Of a stretch of 64,000 nucleotides of DNA, positions 8,063-16,596 are shown one piece after another. Each line of letters starts with the position of its first letter. The stretch's first letter is position 1. The notes under the pieces were generated by a model that did not search any database, was not told where the DNA came from, and saw only the letters and a program-made list of their open reading frames with translations. Where the stretch lies: the NCBI RefSeq assembly GCF_017742245.1, contig NZ_JAGHKO010000010.1:1-64000 (forward strand), in the 5' to 3' direction. A program made the position numbers and the translations under genes. This DNA is from Niastella soli. GTDB taxonomy: Bacteria > Bacteroidota > Bacteroidia > Chitinophagales > Chitinophagaceae.

Positions 8063-9268
8063 ATGCCTGATCTGTCCAACATCGTAGTTAAAGACATGCG
8101 CGAGTACGGCGTAGAGCAGGCTGGCACCTACAAGGGCGGCATTGAAGCATATAAAGGCCTGTTAAACAAGGTACGCAGCGGTTCCATTCTTTCTGAGCAG
8201 GACTCCCTACGGTTATTACCCAAAACAGAGGAGATGCGTAACCGCATCCAGAAGCAAATTGATGGGCTACTGGAAAAGTTCTACGAGACCAAGGGCAAGG
8301 TGGATGAAATTCATAATAGCCGCGATATTACCAAAGGGTTGGTGCCCAGTAAGCAGAGTGAAATAAATCTACTTAAGAATCAATTAGATGAGATAAATCT
8401 GCCGCATTCGCCCCGCCAACAGGCGCAATACTACAGTTTTAGCTGGGGCACTTTTTTATTTTTATTGTTTCTTTTAGTTGCACTTTCGTTTTACTTGTTA
8501 TATTTTTACATGAGTGTAGCGGATTTTGCGTTGAACGGTGTAGATCCAATGACCCTTTTTCAGGAAGGAAGGCTAAACATACAATTGTTACCCAGCCTTC
8601 GAAGACTGGTCTTTCTTATCATTAATTACCCCCCCCTGATCGTATTCCCCACTATTTTCTTTGCCCTGGGAACATCCATTCATCTGTTCTCGGAAAGAGG
8701 CATGAAATACAAGAAAGTTGTTTGGGGATTGCTAAGCCTGGTTTTTATCGGCGACATTTTACTTGCGCTTCAGGTTCATACCGCCGTGAACGAGATTTTG
8801 ATCAAGTTGAATCGGGATGAATTTAAATCGTTGATTGTACCGGTATTCGCGGATTCGCGATTTTACCTGGTACTTTTTTTGGGTTTTGGCGTGTTTGCCA
8901 TCTGGAGCTCTGTATATTATTTAATGCAGATGGAATGGGGCAAACGGAACCAGTTGAAACTTCGGTACAAACGTATTAACCGTTTACAGGATGAGATCTT
9001 ACTGCTGGAAGAAAAACGGATGTTATATGAGACTGAGTTACAACAAATAACCCAAAGAGCGGAGGACCTGAGCAAGGAAAAAGACAGACTTGTTCTGCCC
9101 GTTGATGCAATTGAAAAAAACATCAATTACTTCAGAGACGGCTGGAACGGTTACCTCGCAACATTATATGGGCGTGAAAAAGGAGAAGAGCAGATAAAGC
9201 TCATCAACGAAAGAACTGACGCCTATATAAAAGAACTTAAAGAGTTTCAGGAATCTTATTTCAAATAA
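8063..9268 (+). CDS. Four-helix membrane protein with flanking coiled coils
   Basis: 401 residues from ATG at 8063; an in-frame GTG at 8018 would add 15 residues, but the ATG fits the predicted promoter better. The N-terminal ~115 residues are charged and helical. Four hydrophobic segments follow (roughly residues 127-150, 178-208, 215-238, 266-290), then a long charged heptad-like tail (LRYKRINRLQDEILLLEEKR to the end) that should be cytoplasmic. I do not recognise the family. The layout recalls MotA/ZorA-type proteins (membrane helices plus a coiled tail), but I see no diagnostic residues. It is the first gene of an operon with a vWA-like lipoprotein and an OmpA-like lipoprotein, so it is probably the inner-membrane part of an envelope-spanning complex. 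Confidence 0.75.
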   Translation: MPDLSNIVVKDMREYGVEQAGTYKGGIEAYKGLLNKVRSGSILSEQDSLRLLPKTEEMRNRIQKQIDGLLEKFYETKGKVDEIHNSRDITKGLVPSKQSEINLLKNQLDEINLPHSPRQQAQYYSFSWGTFLFLLFLLVALSFYLLYFYMSVADFALNGVDPMTLFQEGRLNIQLLPSLRRLVFLIINYPPLIVFPTIFFALGTSIHLFSERGMKYKKVVWGLLSLVFIGDILLALQVHTAVNEILIKLNRDEFKSLIVPVFADSRFYLVLFLGFGVFAIWSSVYYLMQMEWGKRNQLKLRYKRINRLQDEILLLEEKRMLYETELQQITQRAEDLSKEKDRLVLPVDAIEKNINYFRDGWNGYLATLYGREKGEEQIKLINERTDAYIKELKEFQESYFK

Positions 9269-9291
9269 ACAGGTTCTTTTATCCTTGAGTT

Positions 9292-10566
9292 ATGGCACGT
9301 TACCTCACCATTATCATGACCATCGTGTGCGCCTGGGCTATGGCAGGCTGCAACGAAATCGAAGAGGCTGTGAAGGATGCTAAAAAAGACGGATCCGCAC
9401 CGCCCAAAGACAATTATATGGTTTTGCTTGATCTAAGCGACCGGATACTGTATAACAACCAGCAACAGGTCCCAAAGGACATACAGGTCATCCAATCCAT
9501 CTACGCCGCTTTCAAGTCAAAACTGAATGCAAAAGATCCCACCAGGTTGTATTTTACCGTGAATGATAAACTGAAATTGATGGTTGCTCCCCAGCGGACC
9601 ACTTCAAATGAAGTATATGACCTCGCCGGTAACCTGCGTCTTACGCTGGCATCTGCGCAACCCGAACAAAAAGCCAAGATGCTGGAAGAAACAGAAAAGA
9701 ATTTCAATACGCTGTTGCCACAGATGTATAAAAAGGCAGTGATCAGCAATAACAGCACTTCCTATGCCGGCGCCGACATCTGGAAGTACTTCAATGAAGA
9801 CCTGCAGGATGATCTGGAAAAAGATGCACAAAATACACTTTTCATCATCACCGATGGTTATATGGATTTTGAAAGCCTGCAAGGCCGCACTTCCCGCAAC
9901 AATCGGTATACGTCCTGCGTACAAATTATCAACAACCTGAAAAAAGCACCTGATTGGAACAGCCGCTTTAAAGAAGGCGACTATGGTTTGCTTCCGGTCA
10001 ATAAACGTTTTCCCAACTTAAAAGTTATTGTGCTGGAATTAAACCCAAAGGATGACTGGACGGGTGAGTACAATTTACTCACTACGATCTGGAGCAAATG
10101 GTTTAATGAGATGGGTATAAAGTCGTACGCATTCATCAAAGACGACAACATTAATGAGATAAATGAGTCGATAGAAAAACTACTAAAGGTAAAATTACCT
10201 TCATCTGCGAATATTACGTCTGTTTCATGGACGCCGGTGACCGAGTCGGACCCGGAAATTACGAAGGCCGCCAAGAACAGAACAAACACACAAATACAAC
10301 CAACTGAAACTCCAACGGTTATTGAAAACGCTCCCGAAGCAGCGCCAAAAAAAGAAAATAGTAAATCTTACAATTCGTACAGTTCTTACGCTTATTCTGA
10401 GCCGGCAGAGGTAATAAAAAAGGAAAAAAATGTTAAAGAAAGAGAATATATTCGCACATCTGCCGTTAAAAGTCAGATAGATACTTCAAGTATCCATTTA
10501 AGAACCAATCCGAAAAAGCCAATTAGTAAACCAAAGGAGCAGGTCACTTTTGGTCCTGCTTATTAA
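9292..10566 (+). CDS. Lipoprotein with vWA-like domain
   Basis: 424 residues. The N-terminus ends in a lipobox (AMAGC, Cys19), so it is a lipoprotein. Residues ~40-300 look like a von Willebrand A fold: MVLLDLSDRI gives a DxSxR version of the MIDAS DxSxS, SYAGADIWKYF supplies a hydroxyl/acidic motif, and NTLFIITDGYMDF supplies the third metal-site Asp. The last ~120 residues are low-complexity and rich in Pro, Lys, Ser and Tyr (a run around SYNSYSSYAYSEP), a likely linker. The function is unknown; vWA proteins often act as metal-dependent adhesion or assembly modules. It starts 23 bases after the previous gene and ends 15 before the next, so cotranscription is likely. Confidence 0.8.
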   Translation: MARYLTIIMTIVCAWAMAGCNEIEEAVKDAKKDGSAPPKDNYMVLLDLSDRILYNNQQQVPKDIQVIQSIYAAFKSKLNAKDPTRLYFTVNDKLKLMVAPQRTTSNEVYDLAGNLRLTLASAQPEQKAKMLEETEKNFNTLLPQMYKKAVISNNSTSYAGADIWKYFNEDLQDDLEKDAQNTLFIITDGYMDFESLQGRTSRNNRYTSCVQIINNLKKAPDWNSRFKEGDYGLLPVNKRFPNLKVIVLELNPKDDWTGEYNLLTTIWSKWFNEMGIKSYAFIKDDNINEINESIEKLLKVKLPSSANITSVSWTPVTESDPEITKAAKNRTNTQIQPTETPTVIENAPEAAPKKENSKSYNSYSSYAYSEPAEVIKKEKNVKEREYIRTSAVKSQIDTSSIHLRTNPKKPISKPKEQVTFGPAY

Positions 10567-10581
10567 AAAACCTTTACTCTT

Positions 10582-11493
10582 ATGCTTCGTAGCCTATTAA
10601 TCATGGTTGTAACAGGACTGGCGCTGGGCATGGCGGTATCATGCAAACCCAGTCAACAAGTCCAAAACCTGACGAAAACCACACAAGAAACTCTTGAGTT
10701 AGTCAAGAAAGAAGCTCAGCGCGCCATCGCCCTGACCGTAGAAAAAGTGAAAAATTATGAAGTGGATCCTGACATTGGTAAGGAGATCATCAAGAACCTC
10801 AAAGAGGCTGAAAGAAAGATCGACACCCAGCTTGCAGTTGCACAACAACTGGCTGAGCATGGTACCAAAGAAGAGATCCTTCAGTTCGCAGAACGCACAA
10901 ACGTGATCATCCAAAGTGCGTTGACCGATCTGAAATCGTTGAACGACCTTTATGACATTTCAACTTTCTCTTCATTTGAAACAGCAACGTTCTTCCCCGC
11001 AGGTGGCTATGGTATTCCTCCTGAAAAACAGGATGAGGCCAAAAAGTCAATCGAGCCAATTGTACAGCGTATCATCAAGTTCTTTGGTGATCACCCAAGG
11101 CAAAGGTTCGTTGCGGTAATTGTTTGTTATGGTTTCTCTGACGAAACGCCGATCGCGAAGGAATCTCCTTTGTATTCGCCGCTGCTCGCCAAGATGAAAA
11201 CGAACAACCCTACCCGTCAGGAGTTGAACGTTAAATTATCTGAACTTAGAGCAAAATCTATTGCCAACCTTCTGGTTGACCTTATCAAAATAAATGAAGC
11301 TCTGATCCCCAATCCAAAGCTCATCAACTACGACATCAAGTGGATGGGTAAAGGGGAAGAGTTACCTTACCCTGACAGAGTGAAAGACTATAAGGCTGAT
11401 GACAAACGTCGCCGTATGGTGTCCTTAATTTGGAACGTATTACCCGGTTCTTTATATGCACAAGGCCTCAGCAACGAAACTGCAATGAGGTAA
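10582..11493 (+). CDS. OmpA-like lipoprotein
   Basis: 303 residues. A lipobox (GMAVSC, Cys21) is followed by ~110 residues of helix (ETLELVKKEAQRAIALTVEK). An OmpA/MotB-like peptidoglycan-binding fold runs from about residue 135 to 290: FETATFFPAGGYGIPPE as the first strand, FVAVIVCYGFSDE as the TDxxG-like region, and LRAKSIANLLVDL and KRRRMVSLIWN as the helix and RR-V motifs. It would anchor the complex to peptidoglycan. It is the last gene of the three-gene operon. A ~300-residue lipidated OmpA module beside a vWA lipoprotein and a four-helix membrane protein is not a set I can name. Confidence 0.78.
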   Translation: MLRSLLIMVVTGLALGMAVSCKPSQQVQNLTKTTQETLELVKKEAQRAIALTVEKVKNYEVDPDIGKEIIKNLKEAERKIDTQLAVAQQLAEHGTKEEILQFAERTNVIIQSALTDLKSLNDLYDISTFSSFETATFFPAGGYGIPPEKQDEAKKSIEPIVQRIIKFFGDHPRQRFVAVIVCYGFSDETPIAKESPLYSPLLAKMKTNNPTRQELNVKLSELRAKSIANLLVDLIKINEALIPNPKLINYDIKWMGKGEELPYPDRVKDYKADDKRRRMVSLIWNVLPGSLYAQGLSNETAMR

Positions 11494-11574
11494 TTGTTCA
11501 AAGAAGTATAAATACACGAGTAATGCCCCGGATTGGTTACAATTACTCTGGCAAATATTAATTGGTGTATTCAT

Positions 11575-11620
11575 ATTTTGCCTGCAGCCATAGACAGTTC
11601 TATGAAACTGCAGGCAAAAT
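11575..11620. terminator. Nested stem-loop after the envelope operon
   Basis: The perfect 13-base arms ATTTTGCCTGCAG (11575-11587) and CTGCAGGCAAAAT (11608-11620) enclose a second small stem, CATAGA / TCTATG. It lies 80 bases past the operon stop. There is no long U tract, so it may be a 3'-end stabiliser or a terminator. Confidence 0.6.
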
Positions 11621-11683
11621 TCTTGTTCTGAGTTCTCAGTGAAAGAGTTTCTGGGTTCTCAGTTCGCTGAGATACACTCATGT

Positions 11684-11715
11684 AAAAACGCCACGCTTAA
11701 CAGTGTGGCGTTTTT
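11684..11715. terminator. Intrinsic terminator
   Basis: The arms AAAAACGCCAC (11684-11694) and GTGGCGTTTTT (11705-11715) are followed by T-rich sequence. It is the likely terminator for the envelope operon on the plus strand. Confidence 0.8.
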
Positions 11716-11800
11716 ATTTTGTATATGCTTCGAGGTTTGTTGTTTGTGATTGTTCCCGAATTTCGAAATGACTGATTAATTTCAATAGTCTGATAAATAA

Positions 11801-11842
11801 AAAAAAGGGTGAACTCGGATTATCTCAAGTTCACCCTTTTTT
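11801..11842. terminator. Intrinsic terminator, likely for prfB
   Basis: The arms AAAAAAGGGTGAACT (11801-11815) and AGTTCACCCTTTTTT (11828-11842) surround a 12-base loop. It lies about 90 bases past the prfB stop and can work in both directions. Confidence 0.8.
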
Positions 11843-11931
11843 ATTTATTTGTACGGCATTAAAGCTGATGAATACCATCGGAAATTTCAAAGCGCGGTAG
11901 CAACCACAAACTCCAAACAACAAACCACAAA

Positions 11932-13021
11932 CTAACTACCCTCCGCTTCCTTCATCAGATAAGCTTTTATAAACCCATCCAGCTCGCCATCCATCACCGG
12001 TTGTACGTTCCCTACTTCATAATCGGTTCTGTGGTCCTTGATCATTTTATAGGGATGGAACACATAGCTGCGGATCTGGCTGCCCCACTCTATCTTCTTT
12101 TTGGAGGCATTGGTGGCATTCTTTAATGCTTCCCTACGGCGTAACTCTTCTTCATAAAGGCGGCTCTTAAGCATCTGGAGCGCCATTTCGCGGTTTTCCC
12201 CTTGTGTACGGGCTTTTTGACATTCCACCACAATACCGCTGGGATGGTGCTTTAAACGCACAGCCGTTTCCACCTTGTTAACGTTCTGTCCACCCTTACC
12301 ACCGCTTCGGTAGAATTCCCATTCCAGGTCGGCGGGGTTTACATCTACTTCAATACTGTCATCCACCAACGGATACACAAATATCGATGCAAAAGACGTG
12401 TGACGGCGGGCATTGCTGTCAAAGGGCGAAATACGCACCAGGCGATGAACGCCGCTCTCGGCCTTTAAAAAGCCATAGGAAAACGGTCCGTCGAATTGCA
12501 GGGTAGCGCTTTTAATACCAGCGCCATCTCCTTCCTGCCAGTCGAGCTCGGTAACCTGCCAGCCCTGTTTTTCTCCATACATGCGGTACATCCGCGCCAG
12601 CATTTCTGCCCAGTCCTGGCTTTCAGTACCACCGGCGCCGCTGTTTATCTGCAATACGCCCGGTAATTCATCTTCCGGCTGGTTAAGGGTGCTTTTGAAT
12701 TCGGCTTCATCTAATTGTTGTAATGCTTTTTCATAAGCCTGTTTGGTTTCCTCCTCACTGGCTTCGCCAGCTTTCCAGAAATCGAACAGCACAACAAAAT
12801 CCTCTACCGACGCTTTTGACAGGTCGTATAGTTTGATCCAGAATTCGTTTTGCTTAATGCTTTTGAGAATTTCAGTGGCCCGTTTGTTATCATCCCAAAA
12901 ACCGGGTGAAAGGGAAAGCGTTTTTTCTTCGTTTACTTTGTACTGACGGTTATCGACGTCAAAGAAACCTCCTCAGTCCACCAAGGCGGGACCTCATATC
13001 GTTTATTTTTTCTTGTGTCAT
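11932..13021 (-). CDS. prfB: Peptide chain release factor 2, with programmed +1 frameshift
   Basis: RF2 recognises UGA and UAA stop codons and triggers peptide release. The gene is in two frames. The first starts with ATG at 13021 and reads 20 codons to CTT, then meets an in-frame TGA at 12959-12961. A +1 shift at CTTTGAC continues in the second frame from GAC at 12960 to the stop at 11932, giving about 362 residues. The internal AGGAGG just before TTTCTTTGA is the standard frameshift stimulator. GGQ (about residues 243-245) and the SPF tripeptide ([13 protein letters not shown]) are both present, confirming class RF2. The frameshift lets RF2 regulate its own synthesis. Confidence 0.95.
12956..12976 (-). 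promoter_or_regulatory. prfB: prfB +1 programmed frameshift site
   Basis: On the minus strand this reads AGGAGGTTTCTTTGACGTC: an internal Shine-Dalgarno-like AGGAGG, the slippery CTT, and the in-frame UGA followed by C, the poor-termination context. This is the known bacterial RF2 autoregulation site. Confidence 0.95.
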
Positions 13022-13049
13022 AGATTCAAAGATAGATGAAAACAGTTGA

Positions 13050-13180
13050 AAAGTTGACAAGTTGATGACTTGATAAGGTTAACCTTGTTTTTTAGCATGC
13101 CGACAAATAGCCACCTCGTTTATTGGTTAATCGGTCAACTGGTTAACTGGCTAACTGATTAACCGCTCAACCGTTAACTT
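13050..13180. repeat. GTCAACTGGTTAACTGG low-complexity spacer
   Basis: The spacer between prfB and the methyltransferase gene contains runs of GGTTAATCGG, GGTCAACTGG, GTTAACTGGC and TGATTAACCG, plus AGTTGACAAGTTGATGACTTGAT. It is made of the same CAACTG/TTAACTG words seen after the pyrE, 58851, 59532 and 63084 genes. Confidence 0.7.
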
Positions 13181-13182
13181 TG
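13175..13182 (+). promoter_or_regulatory. Bacteroidota -7 box close to a start codon
   Basis: TAACTTTG is a perfect TAnnTTTG and ends only 8 bases before the ATG of the methyltransferase. If it is used, the mRNA would have almost no leader. Confidence 0.45.
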
Positions 13183-13190
13183 CGGTACCA

Positions 13191-14009
13191 ATGACGAACG
13201 AATCGCAAATAGAAGCCCATTATTCTCATAACAGTCTCCTCGAAACCATTCTACACGCTATTGGTAAAGAGCCATCCCAGATAACCAGGAACGACCTGGC
13301 CCCTGTTGATGAGTTTCATGTACGCGGGCAGGATGTATCCCGGGAACTGGCTACTGCAGCAGCCCTGCAACCAGGCATACGTATCCTGGACGCAGGCTGC
13401 GGTTTGGGCGGCGCCTGTCGGATGCTGGCAGCTGAATATGGTTGCCAGGTTACCGGTATTGATATTACCAGCGACTATATACGAACAGCAGAGAAACTCT
13501 CTGCATTAACCGGTTTGCAACAACATACAAGGTTTGTACAGGGCAGTGTACTGGCCCTTCCTTTTGCTGATGGCAGCTTTGATGCCGTGTGGTCACAACA
13601 CGTACAAATGAATATAGCCGATAAAAAAGCATTTTATACTGCAATCAACCAGGTACTAACAAAAGGCGGTAGATTTGTTTACTATGATGTGCTGGGCAAT
13701 GACCAGCCGGTGTATTATCCCGTACCCTGGGCTTTTGATGCTTCATTGAGCTTTTTAATTACTTCCCGACAACTGCAGGCATTGTTGTCAGCCACAGGTT
13801 TCATCCAGATACAGGTAACCAATGAAACGGAGAATGGGATCCGCTCTTTGAATGCCCTTCTCAACCGGATTGCCCAAAAGGGATTGCCGGCATCAGGATT
13901 GCATCTACTGATGGGAGATACGGCGCTGGAAAAATTAAATAACCTGCGCAGCAACCTGATAGAAAAAAGAGTCGTTCTGGAAAGCGGCATTTATGAAAAG
14001 GCAACTTAA
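13191..14009 (+). CDS. SAM-dependent methyltransferase (class I)
   Basis: 272 residues. The Rossmann-like fold has motif I ILDAGCGLGGACRML (near residue 65), motif II ending in GIDIT, FVQGSVLALPFADGSFD as motifs III-IV, and VWSQHVQMNI after it. The overall look is of the small-molecule group that includes glycine/sarcosine/dimethylglycine N-methyltransferases (AVWSQ, VGGRFVYYDVL-like strand). The substrate is unknown. A 22-base gap to the downstream lipoprotein gene suggests cotranscription. Confidence 0.85.
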   Translation: MTNESQIEAHYSHNSLLETILHAIGKEPSQITRNDLAPVDEFHVRGQDVSRELATAAALQPGIRILDAGCGLGGACRMLAAEYGCQVTGIDITSDYIRTAEKLSALTGLQQHTRFVQGSVLALPFADGSFDAVWSQHVQMNIADKKAFYTAINQVLTKGGRFVYYDVLGNDQPVYYPVPWAFDASLSFLITSRQLQALLSATGFIQIQVTNETENGIRSLNALLNRIAQKGLPASGLHLLMGDTALEKLNNLRSNLIEKRVVLESGIYEKAT

Positions 14010-14031
14010 CTAATAAACAAACCATACTATC

Positions 14032-14874
14032 ATGAAACAAAAATTGGGTTTTGCTTTTCTTTCTTTGATCATTGCAGCTATTGTTTCCTGTAATGATCAG
14101 TCATCAAAACCAGCTACTGAACAACAACCAACCGAAACCAAACAACCAGGGGTAAAAACGCTGGACGTTAGTTATGCAGGTGATAACACCACCATGAAAG
14201 GCTATGTGGCATACGATACCAGCCTCGATACCAAACGCCCGGCCATCCTGATCATTCCGGAATGGTGGGGTTTGAATGATTATACCAAAATGCGGGCCCG
14301 TGAATTGGCAAAACTGGGTTATATAGCCATGGCCATGGATATGTACGGCAATGGCGTTACTACCGATTCACCAGCTGTGGCAGGTAAACTGGCCGGGCAA
14401 TTTTACACCAAACCTTTAAGTGCTAAAGCACGCATCGAGGCGGCCATGGTAGCATTAAAAAGCTTTACGGAAACAGATACCGGTAAACTGGCTGCCATAG
14501 GTTATTGCTTTGGCGGCGCCATGGTATTGAATGCTGCAAAGCTGGGCGAGCCCTTCAAGGGCGTGGTAAGCTTTCATGGTAACCTGGCAGGCGTGCCTGC
14601 CAACAAAGACCTGCTGAAAGCAAAGGTGCTGGTATGTCATGGAGAAGCTGATCCTTTTGTAAAGCCAGAGGAAGTGGCACAGTTTAAAAAACAAATGGAT
14701 TCTATAAAAGCCGACTATACTTTCAAATCATATCCCAATGCCCTGCATGCATTCACCAACCCTCAGGCAACTGAGCTTGGAAAGAAATGGAACCTGCCTA
14801 TTGCGTATAATGGTGCAGCTGACACCGCCTCCTGGAATGATATGAAGACGTTCTTTGACACTATCTTTAAATAA
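14032..14874 (+). CDS. Dienelactone hydrolase family lipoprotein
   Basis: 280 residues. Lipobox IVSC (Cys20) is followed by a Pro/Thr linker, then an alpha/beta-hydrolase domain of the DLH type. The nucleophile is the Cys in IGYCFGGAMVL (G-x-C-x-G-G), Asp is in GEADPFVKPE and His in ALHAFTNP, so the Cys-Asp-His triad is complete. DLH enzymes cleave dienelactones, but many family members act on other esters; the substrate here is unknown. As a lipoprotein it acts in the periplasm or at the membrane. It follows the methyltransferase by 22 bases and is closed by a terminator. Confidence 0.88.
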   Translation: MKQKLGFAFLSLIIAAIVSCNDQSSKPATEQQPTETKQPGVKTLDVSYAGDNTTMKGYVAYDTSLDTKRPAILIIPEWWGLNDYTKMRARELAKLGYIAMAMDMYGNGVTTDSPAVAGKLAGQFYTKPLSAKARIEAAMVALKSFTETDTGKLAAIGYCFGGAMVLNAAKLGEPFKGVVSFHGNLAGVPANKDLLKAKVLVCHGEADPFVKPEEVAQFKKQMDSIKADYTFKSYPNALHAFTNPQATELGKKWNLPIAYNGAADTASWNDMKTFFDTIFK

Positions 14875-14888
14875 CCTGCCTACAATAC

Positions 14889-14926
14889 AAAAAGGTGAGC
14901 CGCTCATTGAAAGGCTCACCTTTTTT
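14889..14926. terminator. Intrinsic terminator
   Basis: The arms AAAAAGGTGAGCC (14889-14901) and GGCTCACCTTTTT (14913-14925) lie 15 bases after the hydrolase gene and 38 bases past the convergent kinase gene's stop, so it probably serves both. Confidence 0.88.
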
Positions 14927-14962
14927 ATTTGTAAGAATTTTATTCGTGATTGCTACTACTTT

Positions 14963-16357
14963 CTATTGTCTTATTGAGGCCCGCGGTCCTATTTCACCAC
15001 CAAAGCGTGGTAGTATAACAGTAAAAGTGCTGCCCTTGCCTATCTGGCTTTGCACTGCAATACGGCCGCCATTCTTTTCCAGAAAGTCTTTACAGAGTTT
15101 AAGCCCTAATCCGGTACCAGTTTCGGAATTAGTGCCTTTGGTGGTGTAAAACATTTCACCAAACAATTGCAGCTGACGTTCGGCGCTGATGCCAACGCCA
15201 TCGTCCTGTACATATATTTCAACGCAGGAAGCCTGCTCCTTGGCCCCTACCCTTATGTGTCCGTTTTCAGGGGTAAACTTGATGGCATTTGACAGCAGGT
15301 TGCGCAATACCAGGTTTACCATTTCCTTATCAGCATAACAAAACAAGGGTTCTTCTACCTGCGATTCCAGGAATATGCGTTTGTTGCTGGCCTGCCAGTG
15401 CAATAATTGTAATACCCGGCTGATCATGTTCTCTATATCCAACACCTCAGGTTGCAAGGAGGAGTTTTCCATTTGCGACTTGGCCCATTGCAACAGGTTT
15501 TCCATAAGGTTGGTGGTATAGTTCATTTCACTTACTATACCAGGCAGCAGCGCCTTCATTTCCTTCACCGGCATTTCATTGATGTGCATATTATTGAACA
15601 GGTTCCGCAACGCATACATAGGCGTTTTCAGATCATGTGCAATAACCGAGAACAGCTTATTCTTTAGCTGATTCAGCTCCGTTAGCTTGGCGGTTTGTTC
15701 TTCCAGCAAACTGGCCTTTTGCGCAATTTCGCGCTTCTGTAATTCGCTTTCTTTCGACTTGGTAAGCAAACTATAATGATAGCCGTTATTCTCCTGCTTT
15801 ATAAAATAAATGGCGTAAAAAATAAAGGAAATGGCAGTAATATGATTGAATACGTAGAAATAATAATTGGACTTCTCCAGTCTGAAATAATAATCATGCG
15901 GTGCTATGCAGGCAATAAAGTAACAGGCTACCGCTAAAGAGAATGCAAAGAGGATATGAATTACCTGTTGTAAAAAGAAAACTGATAACACGCCATATAA
16001 TACGAAGAACAGTTCTACTCCTACATCTACTTTTCCCAGGTAAACCAAACAGGTAGCTATAGGATATAAACTGAAGTATACAAGCCGTGCATGCTCGTAA
16101 TACTGTTCATAATTCAACCAAAGTACAATAACACTGATGGCCAGCGGAGAGGCGGCAATAAACCAGGCAAGTGGGGGCAGGTGGTCGTTGAAGAGAATGC
16201 CAATAAGCGGTACAATGATGCCTGTAATGATCCCCAGGAAATTAAGCTGGTTAAAAATGCTCATTTTCCTTTTTTCATACTCCTCCATATCGGGGGTTAC
16301 CCCAATGGATTTTATGATTAACCAATAACGCATTAAATCCGGGCGTAAGGCGTGCAT
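14963..16357 (-). CDS. Membrane sensor histidine kinase
   Basis: 464 residues. The N-terminal ~190 residues contain six hydrophobic helices (e.g. LGIITGIIVPLIGILF, YHYSLL-preceding membrane stretches) with short loops, so the sensor is intramembrane rather than a large periplasmic domain. A coiled linker (EEQTAKLTELNQLKNK) leads into the HisKA domain with phospho-acceptor His241 in VIAHDLKTPM. The HATPase_c domain has the N box NLLSNAIKFTPE, G1 VQDDGVGIS and G2 GTGLGLKLC. No response regulator is adjacent. The signal is unknown. Confidence 0.9.
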   Translation of the reverse strand: MHALRPDLMRYWLIIKSIGVTPDMEEYEKRKMSIFNQLNFLGIITGIIVPLIGILFNDHLPPLAWFIAASPLAISVIVLWLNYEQYYEHARLVYFSLYPIATCLVYLGKVDVGVELFFVLYGVLSVFFLQQVIHILFAFSLAVACYFIACIAPHDYYFRLEKSNYYFYVFNHITAISFIFYAIYFIKQENNGYHYSLLTKSKESELQKREIAQKASLLEEQTAKLTELNQLKNKLFSVIAHDLKTPMYALRNLFNNMHINEMPVKEMKALLPGIVSEMNYTTNLMENLLQWAKSQMENSSLQPEVLDIENMISRVLQLLHWQASNKRIFLESQVEEPLFCYADKEMVNLVLRNLLSNAIKFTPENGHIRVGAKEQASCVEIYVQDDGVGISAERQLQLFGEMFYTTKGTNSETGTGLGLKLCKDFLEKNGGRIAVQSQIGKGSTFTVILPRFGGEIGPRASIRQ

Positions 16358-16596
16358 AATGCTATTAACATGTTGTTTCTAAGGAAATTGAATACTATTG
16401 AAAACGCAAAGCACACTATTTTATTCTAACCCTCAATACAGTAACTATGCTAAATGCTTGTTTAACCTGTACCTCATTGCAGCCCTACTTATAACAAAAA
16501 CAATGCATATACCCCTATTCAATCGTAGTATGCGGCTCAAATATAGTTGTTTACACAACCCAAACCGTTTTTATTACACAATCTGAAATATTAGCA

